A stretch of DNA of 64,000 nt from Lysobacter solisilvae (GCF_016613535.2 NZ_CP071518.1:1054001-1118000), one strand, 5' to 3'. Counted from the stretch's first letter, positions 19,873 to 30,828 are shown. The notes: generated by a model from the sequence alone, not told the origin. Numbers and translations: made by a program.

Positions 19873-20150
19873 GTATTTTCCCCTGTGATGGGCGCGCGCC
19901 CCCGGCGCACCCGCCCGGTCAGTTTGAGGCCTGGGCGGGCCGGCATCAAATCCGGCGGACACGACGAGCCTGGTGCGGCGCACGGGCGACTGCCTCGCCG
20001 CCGCGCGCGTGCCGGCCACATGCGTCGCGCGCGACCTTCAACTGCGCATCCGCGGCGCCGCATCAACGCGACGGAGTCGCAGCCCGCCCCGGCGCGGCGG
20101 GGCGAGCGAGCATCAACGAAAGCGCGGGAGCTGCGCTCGCACTGGTGCCG

Positions 20151-20957
20151 TCAGCTGCGCAGGCCGATGCCGCGCTTGAGCAGCCACAGGCCGGCCGCGG
20201 CCAGCGCCGCGACGAAGCCCAACATCAAGGTGTAGGCGGTCCACACCGGCACGTCGCTGACGCCCAGCAGGCCGTAGCGGAACGCGTTGACCATGTAGAA
20301 CACCGGGTTGAGGTGGGTAGCCGCCTCGGCCCACGGCGGCAGCAGCTTCACCGAATAGAACACGCCGCCCAGGTAGGTCAGCGGGGTCAGGATGAAGGTC
20401 GGCACGATCGCGATGTCGTCGAACTTCTTCGCGTACACGGCGTTGACGAAGCCGGCCAGCGAAAAGATGGTCGCGCCCAGCAGCACCGTGGTGAAGGTGA
20501 TGAAGGGGTGGGGCATGCTCACCCGGGTGAACAGCATCGAGATCGCCAGCACGATGGCGCCCACCATCATCCCGCGCACCACCGCGCCGGTGACGTAGCC
20601 GCCCAGGATCACCCAGGTCGGCATCGGGCTGACCAGCAGCTCCTCGACGTGGCGGCCGAACTTGGCGCCGAAGAACGACGAGGAGATGTTGCCGTAGCTG
20701 TTGGTGATCACGCTCATCATCACCAGGCCGGGGACGATGAAATCCATGTAGCGGATGTTGTCCATGGCGCCGATCTGGCGGCCGATCAGGCCGCCGAAGA
20801 TCAGGAAGTACAGCGTCATCGTGATCGCCGGCGGCACCAGCGTCTGCCCCCAGATGCGCAGGATGCGGGTCACCTCGCGGCGCACGATCGTGGCGTAGGC
20901 GGTGAGGTTGCGCTGGGTGGTGCTCATTTCCGCGTGGGCGAGGGGCACGGCGCTCAT
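20151..20957 (-). CDS. yadH: ABC-2 type exporter permease (YadH-like)
   Basis: The 268-residue protein has about six membrane segments and the ABC-2 signature region (FFGAKFGRHVEELLVSPMPTWVILGGYVTGAVVRG), with HLNPVFYMVNAFRYGLLG near the end, as in YadH of Escherichia coli. Its start ATG overlaps the stop of the ATPase gene (ATGA, 20954-20957), showing coupled translation. The substrate is unknown. A later Met (MSTTQRN) is another possible start. Confidence 0.9.
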   Translation of the reverse strand: MSAVPLAHAEMSTTQRNLTAYATIVRREVTRILRIWGQTLVPPAITMTLYFLIFGGLIGRQIGAMDNIRYMDFIVPGLVMMSVITNSYGNISSSFFGAKFGRHVEELLVSPMPTWVILGGYVTGAVVRGMMVGAIVLAISMLFTRVSMPHPFITFTTVLLGATIFSLAGFVNAVYAKKFDDIAIVPTFILTPLTYLGGVFYSVKLLPPWAEAATHLNPVFYMVNAFRYGLLGVSDVPVWTAYTLMLGFVAALAAAGLWLLKRGIGLRS

Positions 20958-21964
20958 GCCACCGGCTCCGGCTGCGCGGGCGTGCCGTTGCCGGACGGCC
21001 CCTTGTCGACATTCTCGCTGGTCAATCTCACGAACAGCTCCTCCAGCCGGTTGCTCTTGGTGCGCATCGAGCGCACGCGGATGCCGTTGTCGCCCAGCGC
21101 GGCGAAGACCCGGTTGAGGTCCATGGCGCGCGGCATCTCCACGTCGAGGGTGTGGTCATCCTGGGCGAGCAGGGTCGCGCCCGGGATCTGCGGCAGCGTC
21201 GCGGGGAGCTGGCCGTCGATGTCGAACAGGAAGCCTTCCACGTCGAGCTTGGCCAGCAGCGCCTTCATCGGGCCCTGCTCCACGATCCGGCCCTTGTCGA
21301 TGATGGCCAGGTTGCGGCACAGGCTCTCGGCTTCTTCCAGGTAATGCGTGGTCAGGATGATGGTGGTGCCGGCGGCGTTGATCTCCTTGAGCGTCTTCCA
21401 CATGCCGCGACGGATCTCGATGTCCACGCCGGCCGTGGGCTCGTCCAGGATCAGCAGGCGCGGCCGGGTCATCATCGCGCGGGCGATCATCAGCCGTCGC
21501 TTCATGCCGCCCGACAGCGTGCGGCTCATGCTGGTCGCCTTTTCCCACAGGAAGGCGCGGCGCAGTTCCTCCTCGGCGCGCACCAGGGCCTCGGCGCGGG
21601 GCACGCCGAAGAAGCCGGCGTAGTTGACCAGGATGTCGAGCGGCTTCTCGAACATGTTGAAGTTCAGTTCCTGCGGCACCAGCCCGATCATCCGCATCGC
21701 ATCGCTGCGATTCCGGCCCAGGTCGGTGCCGAAGATCGAGACGCTGCCACCGCTGAGGTTCACCAGCGAGCTGACGATGCCGATGAGGGTCGACTTGCCG
21801 GCGCCGTTGGGACCGAGCAGGGCAAAGAAGTCGCCGGGCGCCACGTCGAGCGACACCCCCTTGAGCGCTTCCACGCCACCCTTGCCGGCGCCGCCCGCGT
21901 AGGTCTTGCGCAGGTCGCGGACCGACAGGGCGGGAACAGCGGGGGCCGGGACGGAGTCGTTCAT
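20954..21964 (-). CDS. yadG: ABC exporter ATP-binding protein (YadG-like)
   Basis: The 336-residue ATPase has Walker A LLGPNGAGKSTL, a Q-loop in GLVPQELNFNMFE, the signature LSGGMKRR, Walker B LLILDEPTAGVD and the switch HYLEEAE. About 90 residues follow the core, as in YadG. It partners the overlapping permease downstream. The start at 21964 (MNDSVPAPA) is the ATG that gives family length; the frame is open upstream but has no supported start there. Confidence 0.92.
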   Translation of the reverse strand: MNDSVPAPAVPALSVRDLRKTYAGGAGKGGVEALKGVSLDVAPGDFFALLGPNGAGKSTLIGIVSSLVNLSGGSVSIFGTDLGRNRSDAMRMIGLVPQELNFNMFEKPLDILVNYAGFFGVPRAEALVRAEEELRRAFLWEKATSMSRTLSGGMKRRLMIARAMMTRPRLLILDEPTAGVDIEIRRGMWKTLKEINAAGTTIILTTHYLEEAESLCRNLAIIDKGRIVEQGPMKALLAKLDVEGFLFDIDGQLPATLPQIPGATLLAQDDHTLDVEMPRAMDLNRVFAALGDNGIRVRSMRTKSNRLEELFVRLTSENVDKGPSGNGTPAQPEPVA

Positions 21965-22131
21965 GCGGGAATTCAAGCTCGGGGCCGGGGAGGGGGTGAG
22001 GCGAAGCGGGACGCCCTGCCGGGAGCCGCGCAGGGAAGACCGGTAGTATAGGCGGCCGCGTGCTGCCCTCCGGGCCACACAGCGTTGCGTCCGCCGCGAC
22101 TAGCGCACGTTCCAGAACCAGGCAACTTCCG

Positions 22132-22899
22132 ATGGCCATCCAGCATTTTCCGCTCAAGCTCGTTTCGCGCCGCATGCTGGCGCCCACCGTCGGCCACTAC
22201 GTGTTCGTGCGCGGCGACGACCAGCCGCTGGACTTCGTCCCCGGCCAGTTCATCCAGGTCCACTTCCACTACGCCGACGGCACCGCGACCAAGCGCAGCT
22301 ATTCGCTGGCCACCATCCACGACCACGCGCTGGCGCCGGGCGAGGGCGTGGAGATCGCGGTGAGCTACGTCGCCGGCGGCGCGGCCACGGCGCTGTTCGA
22401 GGGCCTGCGCGAGGGCGACACCGTCGATGCCAGCGGTCCGTTCGGGCGTTTCTGCCTGATGCCCGCCGACAGCAACCGTCGCTACCTGCTGATCGGCACC
22501 GGCACCGGCGTCACCCCGTACCGGGCGATGCTGCCGCAGCTGGAATCCCAGATCCGCCAGCGCGGGGTCAAGGTGGCGCTGCTGTTCGGCGCGCGCACCC
22601 CGGAGGAACTGCTCTACGGGGACGAGTTCCGCGCCTTCGCCAACCGCCACCCCGAACACTTCCGCTTCGTGCCCTGCCTCTCGCGCGAACTGCCGGCTGC
22701 CGGATCGGAGCATGCGCATGCCGACGTCCGCCATGGCTACGTGCAGCAGTTCCTCGAGGAATTCGCCCCCGACGCCGCGCACGACATCGCCTACCTGTGC
22801 GGCAACCCGAACATGGTCGACGCCTGCTTCGAGTCGCTCAAGGGCTACGGCCTGCCGGTGCCGCAGATCCGGCGCGAGAAGTACGTGTCGAGCAAGTGA
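22132..22899 (+). CDS. fpr: Ferredoxin/flavodoxin-NADP+ reductase family protein
   Basis: The 255-residue oxidoreductase has the FAD-binding motif KRSYSLAT with an upstream FVPGQFIQV, a glycine-rich GTGTGVTPYRAM for NADP, and a C-terminal YLCGNPNMVDACFESLKGYGLP followed by EKYVSSK. It probably moves electrons between NADPH and ferredoxin or flavodoxin, as Fpr does in oxidative stress; the redox partner is not visible here. It is divergent from yadG, with about 165 bp between them. Confidence 0.85.
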   Translation: MAIQHFPLKLVSRRMLAPTVGHYVFVRGDDQPLDFVPGQFIQVHFHYADGTATKRSYSLATIHDHALAPGEGVEIAVSYVAGGAATALFEGLREGDTVDASGPFGRFCLMPADSNRRYLLIGTGTGVTPYRAMLPQLESQIRQRGVKVALLFGARTPEELLYGDEFRAFANRHPEHFRFVPCLSRELPAAGSEHAHADVRHGYVQQFLEEFAPDAAHDIAYLCGNPNMVDACFESLKGYGLPVPQIRREKYVSSK

Positions 22900-23121
22900 G
22901 GCGGGCACCCGCGGTCGCGCGGGCCGAATCCGGCCACGCGGGGCGGGAATAGGAAACCGCGGAAACCCGCCAGGCCACGGCTGCGGCGGGAATCCGATCG
23001 GGGGCGACGGCAAAGCCTTCGGCTTCATCTTCCGCCAGTCACCTCCCCCTTCAGTCACATCCCGCCCGTCCCTGTCGTCTGTCATCCTGACGGCGCATCC
23101 GCCGCGATCGACAAGGGAAAC

Positions 23122-24657
23122 ATGCACCCGCGAACCCGCCTCCTGCCCGCCGCCGTTGCGGCGGGCCTGCTCCTGCTGACGGCCTGTCAGCCCGCCCCCG
23201 CGCCCGGCAAGCGCGCCGATACCAGCGTCCGGCCGTTCGGCCGCATCGAATTCAAGCCCTGCGTGCTGGGCGGCGAACAAGGCCTGCCCACGCTGGAGGC
23301 GCAGTGCGCCACCTACAAGGTGCTCGAAGATCCGGCCAAACCCCAGGGCCGCCGGATCGCGCTCAACATCGCCTGGCTGCCGGCGACCAGCCGCGGTGGC
23401 GGCACGACCGACCCGGTGTTCTTCCTGGCCGGTGGTCCCGGCCAGGCGGCCACGCAGGTCGCCAACCAGGTCGACATCGCGCTGCGCGAAGTGCGCAAGC
23501 AGCGCGACGTGCTGCTGATCGACCAGCGTGGCACCGGACAGTCCAATCCGCTGGACTGCCGCGACGCCAAGGGCGAGCCGCTCGAATTCGATCCCGCGCC
23601 CGAGTCGGGCGAAGCCGAAGTGGCGGCCTACGCCGAGCAGTGCCTGGCCTCGATGGCCGGCCGCGCCGACCCGCGCATGTACACCACGGCGCGCGCCATC
23701 GCCGACCTCGACGAAGTGCGCGCGGCGCTCGGCGTCCAGCAGGTCAACGTGGTCGGCGGTTCCTACGGCACCCGCGTGGCGCAGCAGTACGCCATGGCCT
23801 ATCCGCAGCACACGCGCAGCGTCGTGCTCGACGGCGTCGCCCCGAACCGGCTGGTGGTGGGGGGCGAGTTCGCCCGCCGGCTGCAGGAATCGCTGGTCCG
23901 CCAGGATGCGCAATGCGCGAAGGTCCCGGCCTGCAAGCGCTTCGCCAGTGCCGCCGGCACCGACCTGCTCACGCGCCTGGATGCGCTCAAGCAGCGGCTC
24001 GAGCAGGCGCCCGTCGAGGTGAACTTCCGCGACCCGGCCAGCAACGAGGCCAAGCGGGACACCCTTACCGCCGACACCGTCGTCGGCCTGGTCCATGGCG
24101 TGTCCTATGTCCCGCAGCTGAGCGCCATCCTGCCGCTGGTGGTCAGCCAGGCCGAGCAGGGCAACTACGAGCCGATGATGGCCATCGCCCATCTGTGGAG
24201 CGGACAGATCGGCGGCACGATGAACCGCGGGATGCAGTGGTCGGTGATCTGCGCCGAGGACGCCCCGCGCTACAAGCCCGATCCGCAGGACACCCGCACC
24301 GTGCTCGGTCCCGACATGGCGCGCATGTTCTTTGCGGCCTGCGGCAAATGGCCGCGCGGCGACGCGCCGGCGCGCGCCTTCGAAGCCTTCAAGTCCAAGG
24401 CCCCGGTCCTGCTGCTGTCGGGTGAGCTCGACCCGGTGACACCGCCGGTCTACGGCGAGGAAGTGGCCAAGGGCCTGGGCAACGCCCGCCACCTGGTGCT
24501 GCGCGGCCAGGGGCACGGCGCGATGACCGTGGGCTGCACGCCCAAGCTGATCGGCCAGTTCATCGAGACCCTCAAGCCGAAGGCGCTGGACGCCAAGTGC
24601 CTGGACAGCCTCACCTACGTGCCGCCGTTCACCTCCTTCAACGGCTGGGAGCCGTGA
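23122..24657 (+). CDS. Secreted alpha/beta-hydrolase peptidase (S33/TAP-like), lipoprotein
   Basis: A lipoprotein signal ends LLLLTAC (lipid Cys 22). The 511-residue protein shows FFLAGGPGQAA (oxyanion region), LIDQRGTGQSNPLDC, the nucleophile elbow GGSYGTR, an acid in LSGELDPVTPP and a late His in GQGHGAM, the usual order for tripeptidyl/prolyl aminopeptidases of family S33 with a TAP-like C-terminal domain. It probably trims peptides in the periplasm or at the outer membrane. It lies upstream of natA, with a 49-bp gap. Confidence 0.87.
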   Translation: MHPRTRLLPAAVAAGLLLLTACQPAPAPGKRADTSVRPFGRIEFKPCVLGGEQGLPTLEAQCATYKVLEDPAKPQGRRIALNIAWLPATSRGGGTTDPVFFLAGGPGQAATQVANQVDIALREVRKQRDVLLIDQRGTGQSNPLDCRDAKGEPLEFDPAPESGEAEVAAYAEQCLASMAGRADPRMYTTARAIADLDEVRAALGVQQVNVVGGSYGTRVAQQYAMAYPQHTRSVVLDGVAPNRLVVGGEFARRLQESLVRQDAQCAKVPACKRFASAAGTDLLTRLDALKQRLEQAPVEVNFRDPASNEAKRDTLTADTVVGLVHGVSYVPQLSAILPLVVSQAEQGNYEPMMAIAHLWSGQIGGTMNRGMQWSVICAEDAPRYKPDPQDTRTVLGPDMARMFFAACGKWPRGDAPARAFEAFKSKAPVLLLSGELDPVTPPVYGEEVAKGLGNARHLVLRGQGHGAMTVGCTPKLIGQFIETLKPKALDAKCLDSLTYVPPFTSFNGWEP

Positions 24658-24706
24658 GGCCGATGCCTCGCGCGCTTCCCCCGTCAACGCTCACGGCCCA
24701 AATGAA

Positions 24707-25449
<743 letters not shown>

Positions 25450-25453
<4 letters not shown>

Positions 25454-26631
25454 AGACCGGCTTCTTCCATTCGCTGATGTCGGTGATGCGCAAGGAACTG
25501 CGAGACATCTCACGCGATCGCCGCACCCTGGTGCTCGCCCTGCTGCTGGGCCCGCTGCTCTACCCGGTGCTGATGCTGGGCATGGGCAAGCTGGCCGAGA
25601 ACCGCGCCAAGACCCAGCTCGACAAGGTGCTCGAAGTGCCCGTGGTCGGCGCCGCGCACGCGCCGAACCTGGTCGCCTTCCTCGCCACCCGCGGCATCAC
25701 CGCCATCGCGGCTCCCAAGGACCTCGATGCCGCGATCGCTCGGCAGGACGTCGACGTCGCGCTGGAGATCGACGCCGGATACAGCCAGGCCTGGCGCGCC
25801 GGCGGCGCCGCCAAGGTGGCCATCGTCGCCGACAGCACGCGCAACGCGGCCGAAATCCCCGTCAAGCGGCTGCAGCTCGCGCTGGAGCAGTACCGCGACC
25901 AGGTCGGCACCCTGCGCCTGCTGGCGCGCGGCATCGACCCGGGCATCACCCGGCCGCTCAGCATCGGCAACCGCGATCTCGCCTCGGCCGAGGCCAAGCG
26001 CGGCGCGCTCGCGGCGGCGTTGCTGCCCTACCTGCTGATCCTCACCTCGTTCCTGGGCGGCGCCTACCTGATCATGGATGCCACCGCCGGCGAGCGGGAA
26101 CGCCAGTCGCTGGAGCCGCTGCTGGCCACGCCTTCGGCACGCAGCGCGATCGTGAGCGGCAAGATCGCGGCGGCCTGCGCGATGGGGATCGCCTCGCTGC
26201 TGCTGACGCTGCTGGCCTTCAAGCTCAGCGCGCAGTTCGCCAGCGGGCTGGTGATCGACGTCAGTTTCGCGGCGATGGCCAAGATGCTGCTGGTGCTGTT
26301 GCCGATGCTGTTCATCGGCACCTCGCTGCTGACCTACCTGTCCGCCGCGGCCAAGAGCATGAAGGAAGCCCAGAGCCACATGATGTGGCTGATGCTGCTG
26401 CCGATGATCCCGACCTTCGCCCTGCTGGTGAATCCGCTGAAGGAACAGCCCTGGCAGTACGCCGTGCCGTTCCTGGCGCAGAACCAGATGCTGCTCAAGG
26501 TCATCCGCGGCGAGTTCATCCCGATGCAGACCTAGGGCATCTACCTGGCGGCGGGCGTCGGCCTGGCCGCGGTGCTGTGGTTCGCCGCGGTGCGGCGCTA
26601 CCACCAGGAGCGGCTGGCCATTTCGGGCTGA
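25450..26631 (+). pseudogene. natB: ABC-2 permease, NatB-like, interrupted by an in-frame TAG
   Basis: The frame encodes a NatB-type permease: an N-terminal membrane segment (TLVLALLLGPLLYPVLMLGMG), a large extracytoplasmic domain, then five more segments including YLIMDATAGERERQSLEPLLATP. A TAG at 26533-26535 stops it at 361 residues. The frame continues as GIYLAAGVGLAAVLWFAAV...LAISG to a TGA at 26629-26631 (393 codons), supplying the last membrane segment. Reading TGG for TAG makes CCTGG, so the change falls on the G opposite the inner cytosine of a CCWGG site. A miscall of methylated C is as likely as a real nonsense mutation. Confidence 0.85.
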
Positions 26632-26657
26632 GCCTCGTCCGCGCGGCAACCAAGAAC

Positions 26658-26683
26658 CAGCCCGGCCTCGCGCCGGGCTGTTT
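26658..26683 (+). terminator. Rho-independent terminator after natB
   Basis: A 9-bp stem (CAGCCCGGC at 26658-26666 with 26672-26680) and a 5-nt loop are followed by TTTCGTT. It lies between the natB stop and the convergent acetyltransferase gene. Confidence 0.75.
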
Positions 26684-26700
26684 CGTTGTGGCGTCCCAGG

Positions 26701-27231
26701 TCACAAGTTCCTGAGCATGCGCGACACCGGCACGCGTATGCCGCCGGGCAGGTCGAGCTCGAAACGCTCCACGCAGGCAAAGCCGCTGGCCAGGTACAGC
26801 GGCTCGCCCGGCAGCGTCGAGACCAGGGTGAGCGCGCGGAAACCTTCGGCGCGCGCGGCCGCGACGCAGGCATCCATCAGTTGCCGCCCCAGTCCGCGAC
26901 GCGCCATCGACGGGTGGACGAAGAAGGCGCGGATGCGCGCGGCCTCCGTCGCCGGATCGAGCAGGGGGTCGGGACCGTGCTTGGCCTGGTCGCCGCCGAA
27001 CAGCGTGCGTCGCCGGCTCCAGCCGCCGCAGGCGACCAGGGTCTGGTCCTGTTCCAGCACGAAGTACGTGCCGTCCTCGATCAGCTGCGTGTCGACACCG
27101 AACACGTGACGGGTGATCGCTTCGGCTTGCGCAGGCGAGTAGTAGCCCACGCTCAATCCCCGCCCGGACAGGCCGATCAGGCCCTGCAAGGCGGGGATGT
27201 CGGCGTGGCGTGCGGTGCGAAGGTCAGCCAT
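26701..27231 (-). CDS. GNAT family N-acetyltransferase
   Basis: The 176-residue protein has the GNAT acetyl-CoA loop RRGLGRQLMDACVAAAR preceded by RAFFVHPSMA, with TYFVLEQDQTLVACGGWSRRR on the central strands and a late beta strand (YLASGFACVERFELDLP). These define a GCN5-type acetyltransferase; the substrate is not predictable. The stop is 18 bp from the natB terminator, so the two genes converge. Confidence 0.87.
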   Translation of the reverse strand: MADLRTARHADIPALQGLIGLSGRGLSVGYYSPAQAEAITRHVFGVDTQLIEDGTYFVLEQDQTLVACGGWSRRRTLFGGDQAKHGPDPLLDPATEAARIRAFFVHPSMARRGLGRQLMDACVAAARAEGFRALTLVSTLPGEPLYLASGFACVERFELDLPGGIRVPVSRMLRNL

Positions 27232-27355
27232 CCCGTCTCCCGGTCGCGCGTGTGCCCCTGGTGGTCGCGTCGCGCCGACGGCATCGACGCCCGCAGATCC
27301 TATCGGTGTTCCGCCGGGAATGCCCGGTGGGTGGCGCCAGGGCCGATCGACGCAC

Positions 27356-28612
27356 TCAGCCCTTCACGCACACGACCTGGCGCAGGGTGTGGACGATCTC
27401 GACCAGGTCGCTCTGCGCGGCCATCACCGCTTCGATCGGCTTGTACGCGGCCGGCGACTCGTCCAGCACGTCCGCGTCCCTGCGGCATTCCACGTGGGCC
27501 GTGGCCTTGGCATGGTCGGCCATGCTGATCAGCTTCTTCGCCTGGGTCCGGCTCATCACGCGGCCGGCGCCGTGGCTGCAGCTGTGGAAGCTGTCCTCGT
27601 TGCCCAGCCCGCGCACGATGAAGCTCTTGGCGCCCATGCTGCCGGGAATGATCCCCAGCTCGCCCTTGCGCGCGCTCACCGCGCCCTTGCGGGTCACGAA
27701 GACGTCCTTGCCGAAGTGGTGCTCGCGGCTGACGTAGTTGTGGTGGCAGTTGACCGCCTCGGCCTGCGCATCGAACGGCTTGCTGATCACCCTGCGCGCC
27801 GCCTCGACCACCTGTTGCATCATGAGCTGGCGGTTGATGCGTGCGTAGCGCTGCGCCCAGTCCACCGCGAACACGTAATCCTCGTAATGCTCGCTGCCTT
27901 CGGGCAGGTAGGCCAAGTCCTGGTCGGGCAGGTTGATCATCCAGCGGCGCATGTCCTGCTTGGCCAGCTCGATGAAGTGCGTGCCGATCGCATTGCCGAC
28001 GCCACGCGAGCCCGAGTGCAGCATGAACCACACGCGCTGCTCCTCGTCCAGGCAGACTTCGACGAAGTGGTTGCCGGTGCCCAGCGTCCCCAGGTGATTG
28101 AGGTTGTTGGTGTTCCTCAAACGCGGATTGCGCTCGCAGATGCGCCTGAAGTCGGCCTCAAGCTGCGACCAGCCTTCGATCGCCCGCCTCGGAGCGTTCG
28201 CCCAGGCACCCTTGTCGCGCACGCCGCGGCCCGTCGTGCGGCCATGCGGCACCGCGCGCTCGATCGCACTGCGCAGTCCAGCCAGGTTGTCGGGCAGGTC
28301 GCTGGCGACCAGCGAGGTGCGCGCGGCGATCATGCCGCAGCCGATATCCACGCCCACCGCCGCCGGCACGATCGCGCCGATGGTCGGCACCACCGAGCCC
28401 ACCGTCGCGCCCTTGCCCAGGTGCACGTCGGGCATCACCGCGATCCAGCGGTGGATGAAGGGCAGCCTGGCGATGTTCTGCAGTTGCTGGCGCGCCTCGT
28501 CCTCCAGCGGGACGCCGCGCGTCCACAGCTTGATCGGGGCGCTGCCGGGCTCGTGGATGACGTTGTAGTTGGTGGTGCCCATATGCGTGCTCGTTGCAGC
28601 GGGATTGTGCAT
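27356..28612 (-). CDS. rtcB: RtcB RNA ligase (3'-phosphate/5'-OH)
   Basis: The 418-residue enzyme carries the RtcB motifs: MPDVHLGKGATVGSV (60-74), VGVDIGCGM with the metal-binding Cys92, GNHFVEV, LHSGSRGVGN, NCHHNYVSREHH and SCSHGAGRVMSR, whose His takes GMP. It ligates RNA with 3'-phosphate ends, using GTP. The family member is of the shorter bacterial type. ATG 28612 or the later ATG 28582 (MGTTNYNVIHE) could start it. No rtcA or rtcR gene and no archease gene lies beside it. Confidence 0.93.
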   Translation of the reverse strand: MHNPAATSTHMGTTNYNVIHEPGSAPIKLWTRGVPLEDEARQQLQNIARLPFIHRWIAVMPDVHLGKGATVGSVVPTIGAIVPAAVGVDIGCGMIAARTSLVASDLPDNLAGLRSAIERAVPHGRTTGRGVRDKGAWANAPRRAIEGWSQLEADFRRICERNPRLRNTNNLNHLGTLGTGNHFVEVCLDEEQRVWFMLHSGSRGVGNAIGTHFIELAKQDMRRWMINLPDQDLAYLPEGSEHYEDYVFAVDWAQRYARINRQLMMQQVVEAARRVISKPFDAQAEAVNCHHNYVSREHHFGKDVFVTRKGAVSARKGELGIIPGSMGAKSFIVRGLGNEDSFHSCSHGAGRVMSRTQAKKLISMADHAKATAHVECRRDADVLDESPAAYKPIEAVMAAQSDLVEIVHTLRQVVCVKG

Positions 28613-28801
28613 CCGATGCCTGGGTCTGCGCGTGAGCGAAGCTGCGCATCCGGCACTGCGGATACGGAGACGGCGCCGGCGCCGTCGATTACGCGGTCGG
28701 GTCCCGCCGTCAGCGCCCGAACGCAGGCGTCCCGCGCGAAACGTCCGCCGTCGCGCCGTCAGGCACGCAGATCGCTGCCCGGATCATCCCCTCCGCCAAG
28801 C

Positions 28802-29950
28802 TCAGCCGCGGTGTTCGAGCGCCAGGTACTCGGCCGACTGCATCTCGATCAGGCGCGAGGCGGTGCGTTCGAAGGCGGCGCCCAGTCGCGTGCCCTGGTA
28901 CAGCTGCGGTGGCGGGGCCGCGGCGGTGCAGACCAGGTTGACGTGGCGGTCGTAGAGCTCGTCGATCAGGTGCACGAACCGGCGTGCCGGGTCGGCGTTG
29001 TGGTCGCCCAGCGGCGGAATGCCGCCCAGCAGCAGCGTGTGGTGCTCGGTCGCGATCTCGATGTAGTCGCTCGCGGCGCGCGGCCCTTCGCACAGCGCGG
29101 CAAAGTCGAACCAGGCGTGGCCTTCGGCGGTGGCGCGGACCGGGATCTGCCGTCCCTCGATCGACAGCGTGCCGCTGGCGGTGGCGCCGGGGTCGGGCGG
29201 GGCGCCGGCGGTCAACTCCTGCCAGCGCTGCGCCAGCCAGGCGTCCGACTGGTCGTCCAGCGGCGCGCGATACACCGGCGACCGGGTCAGCGCGCGCAAG
29301 CGGTAATCGCGCGGACTGTCGAGCAGCACCACCTGCGTGTGCGCCTGGATCTGGGCGATGGCGGGCAGGAAGGCTTCGCGCTGCAGGCCGTCCTTGTACA
29401 GATTGACCGGCGCGGTATTGGAGCTGGTGACCAGCACCACACCGCCGGCGAACAGCCGTTCCAGCAGCCGCGCCAGCAGCATCGCGTCGCCGATGTCGTT
29501 GACGAAAAACTCGTCCAGCACCAGCACGCGCAGCGTCCGTTGCCACTCCGCGGCGATCAGCGCCAGCGGATCGCGCTCGCCTGCATGCGCGCGCAACCGC
29601 GCGTGCACTTCGCGCATGAAACGGTGGAAATGCGTCCGGCGCTTGCCGGGACGGTCGGCAGGCGCGCCGGGCAGGCCGACATCGGGCAGCGGCAGACCGT
29701 CGAAGAACAGGTCGATCAGGAAGGTCTTGCCGCGACCCACGCCGCCCCACAGGTACAGACCCTGCGGCGCCGGCGGCGTGCGGCCCAGCAGCGACTTCAG
29801 CCAGCCCTGCGGGACGGGCTCGGCGAGGGCGTCGTGGATGCGGTCGAGCTGGACCAGCGCCGCCTGCTGCGCCGGATCCTCCTCCCACCGACCCTGCGCC
29901 ACGCCCTGCGCATAACGCCGCGACGGGCGGGTGGCCGAGGCGTCGTTCAT
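28802..29950 (-). CDS. zapE: Cell division protein ZapE (AFG1-type ATPase)
   Basis: The 382-residue protein has Walker A GLYLWGGVGRGKTFL, HFHRFMREVHARL, LRVLVLDEFFVNDIGDAMLL (Walker B) and LVTSSNTAPVNLYKDGLQREAFLP, all typical of the AFG1/ZapE family, which acts on FtsZ rings in Escherichia coli under stress. ATG 29950 (MNDASATRPSRRYAQGV) overlaps the TGA of the upstream hydrolase gene (ATGA), so the two are translationally coupled. Confidence 0.93.
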   Translation of the reverse strand: MNDASATRPSRRYAQGVAQGRWEEDPAQQAALVQLDRIHDALAEPVPQGWLKSLLGRTPPAPQGLYLWGGVGRGKTFLIDLFFDGLPLPDVGLPGAPADRPGKRRTHFHRFMREVHARLRAHAGERDPLALIAAEWQRTLRVLVLDEFFVNDIGDAMLLARLLERLFAGGVVLVTSSNTAPVNLYKDGLQREAFLPAIAQIQAHTQVVLLDSPRDYRLRALTRSPVYRAPLDDQSDAWLAQRWQELTAGAPPDPGATASGTLSIEGRQIPVRATAEGHAWFDFAALCEGPRAASDYIEIATEHHTLLLGGIPPLGDHNADPARRFVHLIDELYDRHVNLVCTAAAPPPQLYQGTRLGAAFERTASRLIEMQSAEYLALEHRG

Positions 29951-30630
29951 GCCGGCATGGACTCGGGCGGGAGGTAGGGCTTGATACCGTTCCTGACCGC
30001 GCCGCGCAGGTCGATCAGGCGGCGATGGAAGAAATGGCTCGTGTCGGGCATGCGCACCAGTTCGGGCGCCTCGCGCTGCTGAGCCACCTTTTCGACCCAG
30101 TCGTAGACCGCCTGCGGCTCGACGATCTCGTCGGCTTCGCCCTGCACGACCAGCCACGGACAGTCGGGCAGCGAGATCGTGCTGAAGTCCCACTTGCGGC
30201 CGGCGGCCGGCGGCGCGATCGAAATCAGCATCGCCGGCTGCAGCAGCGCGGCGTTGCGGATGGTGACATAGGCGCCGAAACTGAAACCGGCCAGCCACAG
30301 CGCCGCGTCGGGTCGCTGCGCGCGCACCCAGGCGGCGACGGCGCGCAGGTCCTCGGACTCGCCCTCGCCCTCGTCGAAACTGCCCTCAGACGCGCCGACG
30401 CCGCGGAAATTGAAGCGGACGGTGGTGATGCCCGATTCGCGCAGCGCTCGCGCGGTCATCGTCACGACCTTGTTGTGCATGCTGCCGCCGTCGGTGGAGA
30501 GCGGATGGCAGACGATGGCGATCGCGGGGCGCGCGGGCGCCTCGGGGTAGTCGACGGCCACTTCCAGTGCGCCGGCGGGGCCGGGCAGCGACAGCGTGGC
30601 CGAATCGTCGGGGAACGCGGGCAGGTTCAT
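29947..30630 (-). CDS. Alpha/beta hydrolase (dienelactone hydrolase-like), YfaL/COG2945 type
   Basis: This 227-residue cytosolic hydrolase has IAIVCHPLSTDGGSMHNKVV, VRFNFRGVGASEG, the nucleophile elbow LAGFSFGAYV, an acid in VQGEADEIVEP and a late His in PDTSHFFHRRL. The HPHPxxGG-like opening and GVGxSxG loop match COG2945 predicted hydrolases. The start MNLPAFPDD is chosen from family length; the frame is open far upstream without a ribosome site. It is coupled by overlap to zapE. The substrate is unknown. Confidence 0.86.
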   Translation of the reverse strand: MNLPAFPDDSATLSLPGPAGALEVAVDYPEAPARPAIAIVCHPLSTDGGSMHNKVVTMTARALRESGITTVRFNFRGVGASEGSFDEGEGESEDLRAVAAWVRAQRPDAALWLAGFSFGAYVTIRNAALLQPAMLISIAPPAAGRKWDFSTISLPDCPWLVVQGEADEIVEPQAVYDWVEKVAQQREAPELVRMPDTSHFFHRRLIDLRGAVRNGIKPYLPPESMPA

Positions 30631-30828
30631 GCGGGAATGATACGGGTTGGCCGTGTAGGGTCCCGTGCGAAGCGGTCCGGGCGTCTGGTTCCGATGCACA
30701 CCGGCCAGTTCGCTGCCTCCGAAGCGCACGGCGGCCCCCATCCCAACCTCCGGGCCTGCGGTTGGACGCAGTGTGCTGGCTTGCGTGGCAGCAACAACCG
30801 GCTTGCGGGCCGAAGCTTCCCAGGCCGG